Assembly (NCBI GenBank): GCA_017521285.1
Contig: JAFXDG010000004.1
Coordinates: forward strand, 1-56,779
Origin: Bacteroidaceae bacterium
GTDB taxonomy: Bacteria > Bacteroidota > Bacteroidia > Bacteroidales > Bacteroidaceae
Reading direction: 5' to 3'
DNA: 56,779 nt
Part shown: positions 26,386 through 34,464 of the stretch, one piece after another
Layout: the number at the start of each line of letters is the position of its first letter
Position numbering within the stretch: position 1 is the first letter of the stretch
Notes under the pieces: model-generated
Database searches by the model: none
Told to the model about the DNA's origin: nothing
What the model saw: the letters and a program-made list of their open reading frames with translations, nothing else
Program-made: the position numbers and the translations under genes

Positions 26386-28716
26386 CTATCCCTTACAAAT
26401 CTCATCCGCCGGATGGGCCTTGGCCGTGCGCCACACGCGCCAACCGATGCAAAGGGCGACCAGCAGGGCCACACTAACGAAGATGGCGGGACAGAGCCAC
26501 AAGGGAATCTCCACCTGATGAATGTATCCCTCCAACCACGGTTTGACGCAGACGTAGGCCACGGGGAAAGCCACCACAGCCGCAGCCACGAGCACCACTA
26601 ACTGCTCGGTAAAGAAAAGCCGCAGGATGTCGCCCACTTTGGCACCGAACACCTTGCGTACAGCAATCTCCTTGCGCCGCTGTTCGCAACTGATGGTTAT
26701 CAACGAATAGACCCCGAACAGGGCTATGAGTATGCAGACGGCCGTCATTACGTAGAACAGCCCCAGCAGTGTATCCTCAGAGTGGAGCAGGCGGTTGAAT
26801 GATTCGTCGATGTTATTCAGATACATATAGGGAATGCGTTCACTGAAACGGCTACGGATGGAATCGCGTAAAGCCGGCCATGAATCAGGACGATAACAGA
26901 AACTGAGATAATTTTTGTTTGTCTCCCTTTCTTCTTTAGGAATGTAAACTATCGGTTCCTGTGGCACGATGAACGATTTGGAACTGACGTTACGCACCAC
27001 ACCGACAATGCGGTAATGGTCTCCAAAGAACAGTGGCAATACTGTGTCTACCGGATGATCCAAGTTATAGTACTTTACAGCCGACTCGTTCAGTATGGCC
27101 ACATCCTTCTCATAATCTTCCATCCAACGGCCTTCCAACAGTTCCACCCCCCAGAAGTCAATTTCTTCGCGGGTCATACTTTTCCCGTTGGTAAAAACCA
27201 TATTCCCATTTTTGTCATTGGAAACAGTGCGATAGTTTGCCTGTCCTATTTCATCGCATCCCATTATCACCTGCTCCACATCGGGGTGGTTACGCAGATA
27301 GTGCGCCATCTCTTCCATCAACTCGGGCTCATTGTAGTTACTGATTGTAGTCCGGTTCTCATGGATGAATCCCGTTATGGTGTTGGTCCGCAAGTAGTGG
27401 AGTTGCAGGATGATGACCGAAGTGAAGAAAACCAGTCCCATACAGATGACTAATTGCAGCCATTGGCTCATAGGGCGGAACAGGTTGCGGCTTACAGTGA
27501 CCATGTCCTTGTGTAACGTTTCGTTCAGCGACCGCCGTTGCATCCACCAGGTGACACATACCAAAAGGGGGATGGTGCATAAAGCTACTGCCAGCATATA
27601 TACTCCCATTTCGACAAAAAAGTAGGCGTTTTCTTCTTTTATTCTTGTAACTTCCCTGAACTCGGGCAATGCAGCGTGAAAGAACAGCATTCCCAAGAGG
27701 CAGGCAGCACAGAGCAGTAACAGGAATTCCGTGATAAGTAACATCAGCAATTGCCTGCGCGACGAACCGCACACCAACCGCAGAGCCAGCTCGCGTGACC
27801 GCATACGGATACGGATGACGTATAGAGAAAGATAGTTGAACACGGCGCATACCACCACTATCAGCCCCAAGAGGGCAAAGGTGCGGATGTGCTCGATTTT
27901 GACAAGATTCAGGTAGGATTGTGGAAATTCCGTGCGAACAGAATCCAGACGGACAAGCCGTGTATCTGAGGTGATGAAGGAGGGATGTCTGTTGATGATG
28001 GCCGACACCGTATCGGGGGTGGCCGTAGGGTGCAGGCGCATGATGGTGTGCCCCATAAACATAAATTCACGGCCATGCCACTCGGCTATCTGACCGCTTT
28101 TGAATGGTATGATGCAGTCAAAGGGAAATTCGGTATGCGCCCTCCAATCTTTCACCACAGCCGCAACCGTATAAGTGCCATTCTCCCATATCTTGCCCGT
28201 AAACTTCTCAGGGTCGGCTGGTTTGTTTTCCAACGTCAGTTCGCGTCCGAGGCAATCAATCGTACCGAACAGTTTCATGGCCAGCTTGTCCGTCACCACT
28301 GCCTTTGTCCCATCGGGGTGCATCTGCGGATAACTTCCCGCCACCAATTCGGGTTGCAACGTAGGAAGAAAGAGCGTATCCACCACACAAAGCCATACTC
28401 CTACATCGTTGGCTCTTATGGTATGATGGCGGAACGAGGTAGCCTTATCTACATGAGGGATTTCCCTCATGGCCCAAGTAGCCGTTCCGTAATCGGTAAA
28501 AAATGATACCGTCGCCCACTTGTCTTGCGACGTCACCTGCAGATACAGATTCTCCGCCTCAGGATGAAACGCGTCATACGTCGTCTCGTACCTCCACCAC
28601 AGGGAGGAGAGGGCAAAGCAGGTGAATCCTACGGCCAGGCCTACGAGGCTCAGCAGGGTCTGCAACTTGTACTTCGTCAGTTGGCTCAGGGCCATGGTCA
28701 AATTGTGTAGCAGCAT
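26386..28716 (-). CDS. FtsX/MacB-type ABC transporter permease
   Basis: 776 residues with two FtsX units. The first helix is at about 18-36 (LLSLVGLAVGFTCFALSSLW), followed by a large periplasmic MacB-PCD-like domain. Core helices start near residue 275 (LLGLIVVVCAVFNYLSL) with RSRELALRLVCGSSRRQL, and the second set near the C-terminus has EIAVRKVFGAKVGDILRLFF. This is the Bacteroides type of mechanotransmission permease often linked to peptide or lipoprotein export or antimicrobial resistance. No partner ATPase is adjacent, so it must share one or be expressed alone. Confidence 0.85.
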   Translation of the reverse strand: MLLHNLTMALSQLTKYKLQTLLSLVGLAVGFTCFALSSLWWRYETTYDAFHPEAENLYLQVTSQDKWATVSFFTDYGTATWAMREIPHVDKATSFRHHTIRANDVGVWLCVVDTLFLPTLQPELVAGSYPQMHPDGTKAVVTDKLAMKLFGTIDCLGRELTLENKPADPEKFTGKIWENGTYTVAAVVKDWRAHTEFPFDCIIPFKSGQIAEWHGREFMFMGHTIMRLHPTATPDTVSAIINRHPSFITSDTRLVRLDSVRTEFPQSYLNLVKIEHIRTFALLGLIVVVCAVFNYLSLYVIRIRMRSRELALRLVCGSSRRQLLMLLITEFLLLLCAACLLGMLFFHAALPEFREVTRIKEENAYFFVEMGVYMLAVALCTIPLLVCVTWWMQRRSLNETLHKDMVTVSRNLFRPMSQWLQLVICMGLVFFTSVIILQLHYLRTNTITGFIHENRTTISNYNEPELMEEMAHYLRNHPDVEQVIMGCDEIGQANYRTVSNDKNGNMVFTNGKSMTREEIDFWGVELLEGRWMEDYEKDVAILNESAVKYYNLDHPVDTVLPLFFGDHYRIVGVVRNVSSKSFIVPQEPIVYIPKEERETNKNYLSFCYRPDSWPALRDSIRSRFSERIPYMYLNNIDESFNRLLHSEDTLLGLFYVMTAVCILIALFGVYSLITISCEQRRKEIAVRKVFGAKVGDILRLFFTEQLVVLVAAAVVAFPVAYVCVKPWLEGYIHQVEIPLWLCPAIFVSVALLVALCIGWRVWRTAKAHPADEICKG

Positions 28717-28755
28717 GTCTGTTCTTTTATTTTATGGTAAATAATTTTGCGGTGG

Positions 28756-28786
28756 CAAATGTATGCAAATCAGTCCATCCGACAAA
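28756..28786 (-). promoter_or_regulatory. Promoter of the permease gene
   Basis: TTTG (28783-28786), 19 bases, TACATTTG (28756-28763) on the minus strand, a full consensus match about 40 bases before the start codon. Confidence 0.75.
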
Positions 28787-29160
28787 GGAATGTATGCGGA
28801 AACCGCCTGATAATAACCTTTATAAATAGTAGGTAACAATATTTAACGAGTTGACAAGGCATGAACCTTGGGCGATGGCTGATAGCAATGGCTGATGGCT
28901 TCGACCTTTGACCTTTGACCTTAGACATTTGACCTTAGTCCCATCAACATCTCAACGAATCACTCTTCATTACAGCTTTGCTCCCTCCTCCTTTGGGGGA
29001 GTTGGAGGGGACCATCCTCTTCTGTCAAGAATTTTACTTTCCCCTTGTCAAGAAATCGAAAAACGTCATCTGTATTCCTCCCCCATCCCAAGGATGGAGT
29101 GACCTTAATCCCAAGATGACGTGCATCTATTTACCAACTGATGCTCAACAACTTATCAAC
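28787..29160. other. Non-coding region with heptamer repeats
   Basis: No gene is supported. About five units of GACCTTT or close variants lie at 28902-28938. A REP-like palindrome (CTCCCTCCTCCTTTGGGGGAG) lies at about 28981. ACGTCATCT/AGATGACGT form a 9-bp stem between about 29064 and 29122. Confidence 0.55.
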
Positions 29161-29470
29161 CCTCTGATTTTTTCGCGTATTTTCATCCGAAAGAAAAGTT
29201 GGGCACATATACGCGATTCTCATGCGGTCAGTTTTGCATATTTATACAGTCGGATTGTATAATTATGCATTCCACCTGTTCTTAGTTACATCCCCTCCTG
29301 TCCGTGTGCACACCCTCTATTGACCGTAAGCACAACCTATAGTAGAGTGTCTGAAGAAACTCAGCCGACCGTGTGCACACGGCTAGCGACATGTGTGCAC
29401 ACGCACTTCCGACTTTCAGTCTTCCGACCTTTTTACATTGCATATATATACAAAAAACGTCCCGTTACGA
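29161..29470 (-). repeat. Unrecognised ~300-bp element, copy B (inverted)
   Basis: Reverse-complement partner of 11186-11492. The three TGTGCACA cores (near 29304, 29371 and 29393) and the TATACAGTCGGATTGTATAA dyad near 29245 are kept, while the bases between them differ more. The two copies enclose about 17.7 kb. Confidence 0.85.
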
Positions 29471-29670
29471 ACCTTTTCCTTTTGATGGAATAGAGAGAAA
29501 ACAGAAAAGTGGGAATTATTACCAGTGGATGTAAAAGAATTGTAAAAAAGAGCTGTCAACACCAACACCTCAAAGGGGGAGAGAGCAGAGAGGAGGAAGC
29601 GTTGAGATGTCAAAAGGTTGAATACTGCTTACTCAAGCCCGTTGATGCGTTGAAGAATTGGGGGAGCCGT

Positions 29671-29812
29671 AAAAGCACAGCAGCCCGCTTCACCAAGAAG
29701 CGGGCTGCTGCATTACCATCAAAACTTTAAAAACAGAATCGTCAAAACATATAACCTATGCGTCATTGTCCGTCCGTTCGAGGCATCAGAAAAGCCTCAT
29801 TTTCGAACTCTG
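29671..29812 (-). ncRNA. Candidate small RNA with its own promoter and terminator
   Basis: On the minus strand a promoter (29819-29849) should start transcription near 29812. The predicted RNA of about 140 nt begins with a hairpin (GAGGC/GCCTC, flanked by GTTC/GAAC) and ends with a perfect 13-bp stem (29679-29709) followed by GTGCTTTT. No reading frame of note is present. It lies in a 1.3-kb gap between the permease gene and ppk. Existence as an RNA is inferred. Confidence 0.55.
29679..29709. terminator. Perfect 13-bp hairpin, probable terminator of the sRNA
   Basis: AGCAGCCCGCTTC and its exact complement are separated by five bases. On the minus strand a short T run follows, on the plus strand none. 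Confidence 0.65.
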
Positions 29813-29818
29813 ACACTG

Positions 29819-29849
29819 CAAAGGTATATGTTTTATACGATTCGCGAAA
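29819..29849 (-). promoter_or_regulatory. Promoter of the candidate sRNA
   Basis: TACCTTTG (29819-29826 on the minus strand) matches the -7 box exactly. TTTC (29846-29849), 19 bases upstream, is one base from TTTG. Confidence 0.6.
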
Positions 29850-30072
29850 ATAATTTGAATGGTTTTTTGTACAAATTATATGCATCAAATGTTGCATCAT
29901 GCATGAACAAAGGGTTTGAAGCGTACATTATTGTACTTTATACAACATAAAGAATTTTTACACCTTAAACTATCGTACAAAGTACAATAAGGCAAATCCA
30001 CCCTTTTCTTCCATCATAAGATATTCAACAGTCTATTTTTCAATATCTTACTTTTACACAACAAACAAAACA
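29850..30072. other. AT-rich spacer with a perfect inverted repeat
   Basis: TTATTGTACTTT (29928-29939) and AAAGTACAATAA (29979-29990) are exact complements 39 bases apart. TGCATCA occurs twice at about 29881-29900. No gene is seen. Confidence 0.55.
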
Positions 30073-32169
30073 CTACTCATTTTTATCTTTCAGATAATCA
30101 TAGAAGGCGTACTGTGACCTGATTTGATTTTCGTCGGAAGGGGATTTGAAAATATTCCGCAACTGATTATCCACCCGGCAGGCTTTCTGGTTGTCGGTAA
30201 GCTGAATGTGGAGCATATCGATGAGCTCGCGCTTGAGATTTTTGTCCAGCACAGGAACCACCACTTCGATACGTCGGTAGAGGTTGCGCCGCATCCAGTC
30301 GGGCGAGCCGATGAAGAGGCGCGGATTGCCATTGTTGCCGAAGAACCACACGCGGGAGTGTTCGAGGAAGCTATCGACAATACGGGTAACACGGATGTTG
30401 CGGCTGTACTCCTCTCCAGGGATAAGGCAACAGATACCGCGCACAATGAGGTCAATCTGAACACCGGCCATGCTGGCCTTGTAGAGTTCGTCAATCATGG
30501 CGGGATCCTGAAGGGCGTTCATCTTGAGGATAATGTGTCCGCTCTTACCCTTACGAGCCAAGTTTTTCTCTGTCCGTATCATTTTTATCAACATGGGAAC
30601 CATATTGAATTGTGAAACCAGCAAGCGCTTGAAATCAATCTCTTCCCTCTCTTTCTCAAACTCTTCCCCCTCTTTCTGCAAGCAGGCAAAGAGATTTTCA
30701 AGGTCGTAAATAACGGCGCGATTACTGGTAAAATAGCCTATGTCTGCATATTGGCGGGCGGTCTTTTCATTGAAATTACCGGTGCTGACATAGGCAAAGC
30801 TCTGCGAATGCTTGCCTTGCCTGCTCCGGCGAAGGAAAAGAGCCACCTTGGCATGAACCTTCAAGCCCTTGATACTGAAGATGATGTTAATGCCAGCAGC
30901 ACGCATCAACTCGGCCGTTTCGAGATTGTTTTCCTCGTCGAAGCGAGCCTTCAGTTCGACAAAGACGGTGACGCGCTTGCCACCCTTTGCCGCAGCTATA
31001 AGGGAACTGATGACGGCAGAGTTTTCGGCCACACGGTATTGGGTAATCATGATGTCGGTGCAGAAGGGATCGTTCACCGCTTCGTAGAGGAAGTTGATGA
31101 AATAGTTGAAGGAGTGGTAAGGATAGAAAAGCAGCAAATCCTTTTTGGACACATACCGGTAAATGGAGCCTCTCTTCTCCTTCTCCACCGGACGGTAGAG
31201 CATGGAGGTGGGGCGCTCTTCCTCTTGTCTGAGCATGGGATTGGGGCAAGGCAGGCGACGAAGGTCTTCCAGATTGAGGTGACGGTCGCCCACCACCAGT
31301 TCGTCAGACGTGATGTCATACGCATCCATCAGGAAGGCCAGGAAATCGTCGGGCATCTCTCCGTCGTAGAGGAAACGGCTGATAGCCCCGTTCTTGCGGT
31401 GTTTCACCTTCGTCTTCAATTGCTGGAGGAGTTCGTTCGTACCAATGTTATCAACCAGGATGTCGGCATCGCGCGAAATCTTGAAACAATAGCAACTGTC
31501 CCACTCGTAACCGGGAAACATCTGGCGGACATACATACGGATAATGTCCTCCATATATATAATGTAATCTTTTTCGCCCAAGCGGGGCAGTTCGATGAAA
31601 CGGGGCACCTTGCTATAGGGCAGCTTCAGAAGGAAATATTCGAATTGCCCCTCACGACGCAGACGCATAGCCATATAGAGGCGGTTGTCGCGCAGGAAAG
31701 TGCTCACCACCCCACGCTGGATGGGCATAGGTTGCAGGTAGGGAAAGATTTCGTCGGTGAAGTAACGACGAAGATACTCCTTGTGCGCCTCCTCCACTTC
31801 GTCCACATGCTGGTAGAAGACAATGTTGTTGCGACGGAGCGTGGGGACAATCATCTGTTCAAAGATGCGGGTTCGTTCGGACAATTGGCGGGTTGTCTCG
31901 GAGATAATCTGCCCAAGCAGGGCTACGGCCTCTTCGCGGTCGGCATCTTCAGACACCTTCGCCCCCTGAGCCACAGCACGATGCTCGGCCACTCGCACCT
32001 TGTAGAACTCCTCCAAGTTGGAGGTGTAGATGGCGATGAAATTGATGCGTTCATAGATGGGCAATTGCTCATCAGCAGCCTCCAGCAACACGCGGTAGTT
32101 GAAGGAGAGCCAACTCAAGTCCCTATTGAAATAGCTGAAAATCGGGGTCTTATTTTTCTTTCCTTTCAT
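30073..32169 (-). CDS. ppk: Polyphosphate kinase 1
   Basis: Makes polyphosphate reversibly from ATP at the membrane face of the cytoplasm. 698 residues, normal length. The N-domain starts FSYFNRDLSWLSFNYRVL. The autophosphorylated histidine is His439 in GLKVHAKVALF, and the second conserved histidine is in FLEHSRVWFFGN. The basic residues of GSPDWMRRNLYRRIE complete the phospholipase-D-like site. It is divergent from the phosphodiesterase gene with overlapping promoters. A VTC-domain protein at 5.1-5.9 kb gives this organism a second candidate polyphosphate enzyme. Confidence 0.96.
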   Translation of the reverse strand: MKGKKNKTPIFSYFNRDLSWLSFNYRVLLEAADEQLPIYERINFIAIYTSNLEEFYKVRVAEHRAVAQGAKVSEDADREEAVALLGQIISETTRQLSERTRIFEQMIVPTLRRNNIVFYQHVDEVEEAHKEYLRRYFTDEIFPYLQPMPIQRGVVSTFLRDNRLYMAMRLRREGQFEYFLLKLPYSKVPRFIELPRLGEKDYIIYMEDIIRMYVRQMFPGYEWDSCYCFKISRDADILVDNIGTNELLQQLKTKVKHRKNGAISRFLYDGEMPDDFLAFLMDAYDITSDELVVGDRHLNLEDLRRLPCPNPMLRQEEERPTSMLYRPVEKEKRGSIYRYVSKKDLLLFYPYHSFNYFINFLYEAVNDPFCTDIMITQYRVAENSAVISSLIAAAKGGKRVTVFVELKARFDEENNLETAELMRAAGINIIFSIKGLKVHAKVALFLRRSRQGKHSQSFAYVSTGNFNEKTARQYADIGYFTSNRAVIYDLENLFACLQKEGEEFEKEREEIDFKRLLVSQFNMVPMLIKMIRTEKNLARKGKSGHIILKMNALQDPAMIDELYKASMAGVQIDLIVRGICCLIPGEEYSRNIRVTRIVDSFLEHSRVWFFGNNGNPRLFIGSPDWMRRNLYRRIEVVVPVLDKNLKRELIDMLHIQLTDNQKACRVDNQLRNIFKSPSDENQIRSQYAFYDYLKDKNE

Positions 32170-32269
32170 GGCTTTTTTAAGGAGTTAAAGGAGATAAAGG
32201 GAGATATCGCTTTGCTCTTTTTCTCCATTTTTCTCCAGAAACAATTTTGGATTGTTTTCTTTTTCTCGT

Positions 32270-32277
32270 CAAAAGTA
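32270..32277 (-). promoter_or_regulatory. -7 box for ppk
   Basis: Reads TACTTTTG on the minus strand, a full TAnnTTTG match. It sits two bases from the oppositely directed -7 box at 32279, so the two promoters probably compete. Confidence 0.5.
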
Positions 32278-32278
32278 G

Positions 32279-32286
32279 TACATTTG
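32279..32286 (+). promoter_or_regulatory. -7 box for the YfcE-like gene
   Basis: TACATTTG with TTTC 19 bases upstream. Start codon follows 22 bases later. Confidence 0.65.
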
Positions 32287-32307
32287 CACCACAAAGCCAA
32301 GAAAAAG

Positions 32308-32799
32308 ATGAAAAGAATTGGATTATTATCGGATACACATGCATTTTGGGACGAAAAATACCTGAAATACTTCGAAAATTGCGACGAAATATGGCACGCG
32401 GGCGACATCGGCTCGTTGGAAGTGGCCGAGCGGTTGGCAGCCTTCCGTCCCCTACGGGCGGTGTATGGCAACATCGACGGACAAGACATCCGCCGGCTCT
32501 ACCCACAAACGCTACGCTTCACTGTGGAGGAGGCCGAGGTGGTGATGAAACACATCGGTGGCTATCCGGGCAAATACGACCCCTCGATTGTGGGAAGCCT
32601 GATGGTGCGCCCGCCCAAACTCTTCATCAGCGGACATTCGCACATCCTGAAGGTGAAGTATGACAAGACGCTCGACATGCTCCACATCAACCCCGGTGCA
32701 GCGGGCAACTATGGTTTCCACAAGGTGCGCACTCTGGTGCGCTTCACCATCAATGGCGCCAAGTTCGAGGACATGGAGGTGGTGGAGTTAAGCGATTAA
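32308..32799 (+). CDS. YfcE/MJ0936-family metallophosphoesterase
   Basis: 163 residues from the ATG at 32308. The two-metal calcineurin-like site is complete: LLSDTHAFWD (Asp, His), WHAGDIG (Asp), YGNIDG (Asn) and ISGHSHI (His pair), with a late His in HINPGAAG. Small enzymes of this type hydrolyse phosphodiesters such as cyclic nucleotides or model substrates; the natural substrate is not evident. It is divergent from ppk, and a long hairpin follows it. A much longer open frame on this strand reaching back to 30751 is only the shadow of ppk. Confidence 0.88.
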   Translation: MKRIGLLSDTHAFWDEKYLKYFENCDEIWHAGDIGSLEVAERLAAFRPLRAVYGNIDGQDIRRLYPQTLRFTVEEAEVVMKHIGGYPGKYDPSIVGSLMVRPPKLFISGHSHILKVKYDKTLDMLHINPGAAGNYGFHKVRTLVRFTINGAKFEDMEVVELSD

Positions 32800-32809
32800 G
32801 AAGTTTTTA

Positions 32810-32888
32810 TAGAACACAGAGACACGGAGACACAGAGGGCCTCTTTTTTGACATAAGAACCTCTGTGCCTCTGTGTCTCTGCGTTCTA
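32810..32888. repeat. Long intergenic hairpin, 29-bp arms
   Basis: Left arm 32810-32838 and right arm 32860-32888 are complementary at 26 of 29 positions. The sequence is of the widespread type GAGACACGGAGACACAGAG. It may stop transcription after the phosphoesterase gene. Confidence 0.8.
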
Positions 32889-32923
32889 AATCCCCAAATG
32901 CATTCAAAAAAAGCAGGAATCTC

Positions 32924-32954
32924 TTGCTCATCTGAGCATCTTTCACTATATTTG
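32924..32954 (+). promoter_or_regulatory. Promoter of the nitroreductase-like gene
   Basis: TTG (32924-32926), 20 bases, TATATTTG (32947-32954), 34 bases before the ATG. Confidence 0.7.
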
Positions 32955-32988
32955 CAAGCGTATTCACACAATAAAAACAATTAATCGT

Positions 32989-33627
32989 ATGAAAAAATTT
33001 GCATTGACATTAGCTGCTATGCTAATTGCTTTTACCGTAGCAATGGGACAGGAAGCCCCGAAAGTAATCAAGTTGAACACCCCGACATTCAACGAGGGAA
33101 TGAAACTCATGGAGGCATTGAAGAACCGCCAGTCGTCCAAAGGTTTTACCGAAAAAGAGATTTCCCTGCAAGACATCTCCAACCTGATGTGGGCGGCCTT
33201 GGGAATCAATCGTCCCGATGGCAAGCGCACGGCCCCTACGGGTTCGAACAGACAGGAGATTGAACTGTACGCCTTTTTCAAACACGGTGCCTACTACTAC
33301 AACTACAAGAATCACACCTTGGAGCTGGTGGCCGAAGGCGACCATCGCGCCATCACCGGACGCGCTGATGCACAGAAGGCTTACTTGAACCTGCTCTTCA
33401 TAGCCGACACAGACAAGACAGGCCCCGGCCACAAACCGGGCGATGCCAACACGGTTTCGTACGTCAACGTAGGCTATGTGTCGCAAAACGTCTATCTCTA
33501 TTGCGCCAGTGCAGGCATTGGAAGCCGGGCGCGTGGCGGATGGAATCAGCAGAAGGTGGTGGAGACACTGAAGCTGAAGGACTCCATGATTGTAGTGCTC
33601 GGACAAACCGTAGGGTATTGCGAATAA
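32989..33627 (+). CDS. Exported nitroreductase-like (SagB/ThcOx-type) protein
   Basis: 212 residues with a signal peptide ending AVAMGQ. The mature part has the flavin fold of the nitroreductase family: LKNRQSSKGFTEKEISLQDISNL (in part), NLMWAALGINRPDG, RTAPTGSNRQEIELYAF and VGYVSQNVYLYCASAG. FMN-binding residues are the R-S of NRQSS, the T-x-P-S-like APTGSN stretch and a C-terminal glycine run. The export signal is unusual for a flavoenzyme but common in Bacteroides, and the substrate is unknown. It has its own promoter and stands between two hairpin-rich spacers. Confidence 0.8.
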   Translation: MKKFALTLAAMLIAFTVAMGQEAPKVIKLNTPTFNEGMKLMEALKNRQSSKGFTEKEISLQDISNLMWAALGINRPDGKRTAPTGSNRQEIELYAFFKHGAYYYNYKNHTLELVAEGDHRAITGRADAQKAYLNLLFIADTDKTGPGHKPGDANTVSYVNVGYVSQNVYLYCASAGIGSRARGGWNQQKVVETLKLKDSMIVVLGQTVGYCE

Positions 33628-33705
33628 AAGACGACCCGTGTGTTAATCTTTTATAAAAAGTACACAACTACTATTAATTCGTGGCGCGGGTGTGTAGGAA
33701 TTCGT

Positions 33706-33713
33706 TACTTTTG
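33706..33713 (+). promoter_or_regulatory. -7 box of the PLDc_N gene
   Basis: TACTTTTG, 26 bases before the start codon; no clear -33 box. Confidence 0.5.
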
Positions 33714-33739
33714 CGAAAAAATATTAAACACATTGAATT

Positions 33740-34117
33740 ATGGAATTTATTCTTCTTTTGCTTCCTCTTGCCATACTATTGATGATGGCATTTGCGATAA
33801 AAGACATCTTCACACGGCCGATGGAACAGACTCACCAAATTCTGTGGTTGCTTGTCATCTTGGCTTTCCCCTTCTTGGGAGTATGCGCCTATTATTTCGC
33901 CAAAGCACTGGGTGCTCACCAAGACCCCCGCACCACCTATCGCGAGCGCTACGAAAAGAAATTTGATGAAGTTGTAGAAGGAAAAACTGGAGAAAAAGAG
34001 AAACCGAAGAAATCAAAATTCCCGATGACCAATCTTGTTCTTATCATCATCGCAGTTTACGTGACCCTTATCCTGCTCGTGAAAGCTTGGACAACAATAT
34101 ATTGGACAACAATATAA
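33740..34117 (+). CDS. PLDc_N-type small membrane protein
   Basis: 125 residues. Two N-terminal helices (about 1-20 and 33-55) surround KDIFTRPMEQTHQILW and resemble the phospholipase-D nuclease N-terminal membrane module (PLDc_N). A charged cytosolic stretch (about 60-92) and a third helix follow. The catalytic HKD domain is absent. The last codons are a perfect 15-bp duplication, so the protein ends WTTIYWTTI. Role unknown. Confidence 0.7.
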   Translation: MEFILLLLPLAILLMMAFAIKDIFTRPMEQTHQILWLLVILAFPFLGVCAYYFAKALGAHQDPRTTYRERYEKKFDEVVEGKTGEKEKPKKSKFPMTNLVLIIIAVYVTLILLVKAWTTIYWTTI

Positions 34118-34126
34118 ATATAAGGA

Positions 34127-34192
34127 AAGCCTACATCATCCCAAGGATAAGCCTACCTTATCCCAAGGGTAAGCAGGCCTTACCCGCTGGCT
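34127..34192. repeat. Three degenerate 22-bp tandem units
   Basis: Units at 34127, 34149 and 34171 start AAGCCTAC or AAGCAGGC and end CCAAGGAT or similar. They lie directly after the PLDc_N gene. Confidence 0.6.
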
Positions 34193-34243
34193 AAGGTTTA
34201 TTAACATCTAGGGAACGTGTCAAAATGATGCCATTCCCAATTC

Positions 34244-34330
34244 TTAGGCGCGGATTGCGCGGATTACACGGATTTATATTTCAGTTCATAGAATAAATTT
34301 ATCCGCGAAATCCGCGTAATCCGCGCCTAA
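34244..34330. repeat. Long intergenic hairpin, 30-bp arms
   Basis: Arms 34244-34273 and 34301-34330 are complementary at 27 of 30 positions and begin TTAGGCGCGGATT; a T-rich stretch follows. A related, more decayed copy lies at 42836-42915. Confidence 0.8.
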
Positions 34331-34407
34331 AATTATTTTTTGACGCACCTTCCTTTCTCAAGCAATGAAGAAAAACAGGCTTGCACGCGAAAAAAGGGCG
34401 ATTTCTT

Positions 34408-34438
34408 TTTGTAAAGAACACAAATTGCACTATTTTTG
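34408..34438 (+). promoter_or_regulatory. phoH promoter
   Basis: TTTG (34408-34411), 19 bases, TATTTTTG (34431-34438): full consensus match, 27 bases before the ATG. Confidence 0.8.
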
Positions 34439-34464
34439 CCACTTAATTCGCGAAAAACAGAAGC

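Noticed and set aside
11186-29470. A composite transposon bounded by the inverted element pair
   Set aside because: No transposase or target-site duplication is visible and the genes inside are core envelope functions.
29416-29613. 65-codon minus-strand frame
   Set aside because: No export signal or motif of a known family, and it partly covers the non-coding element copy B.
30751-32307. Long plus-strand frame leading into the phosphoesterase gene
   Set aside because: It is the shadow of ppk on the other strand; the phosphoesterase starts at 32308, just after a good promoter.
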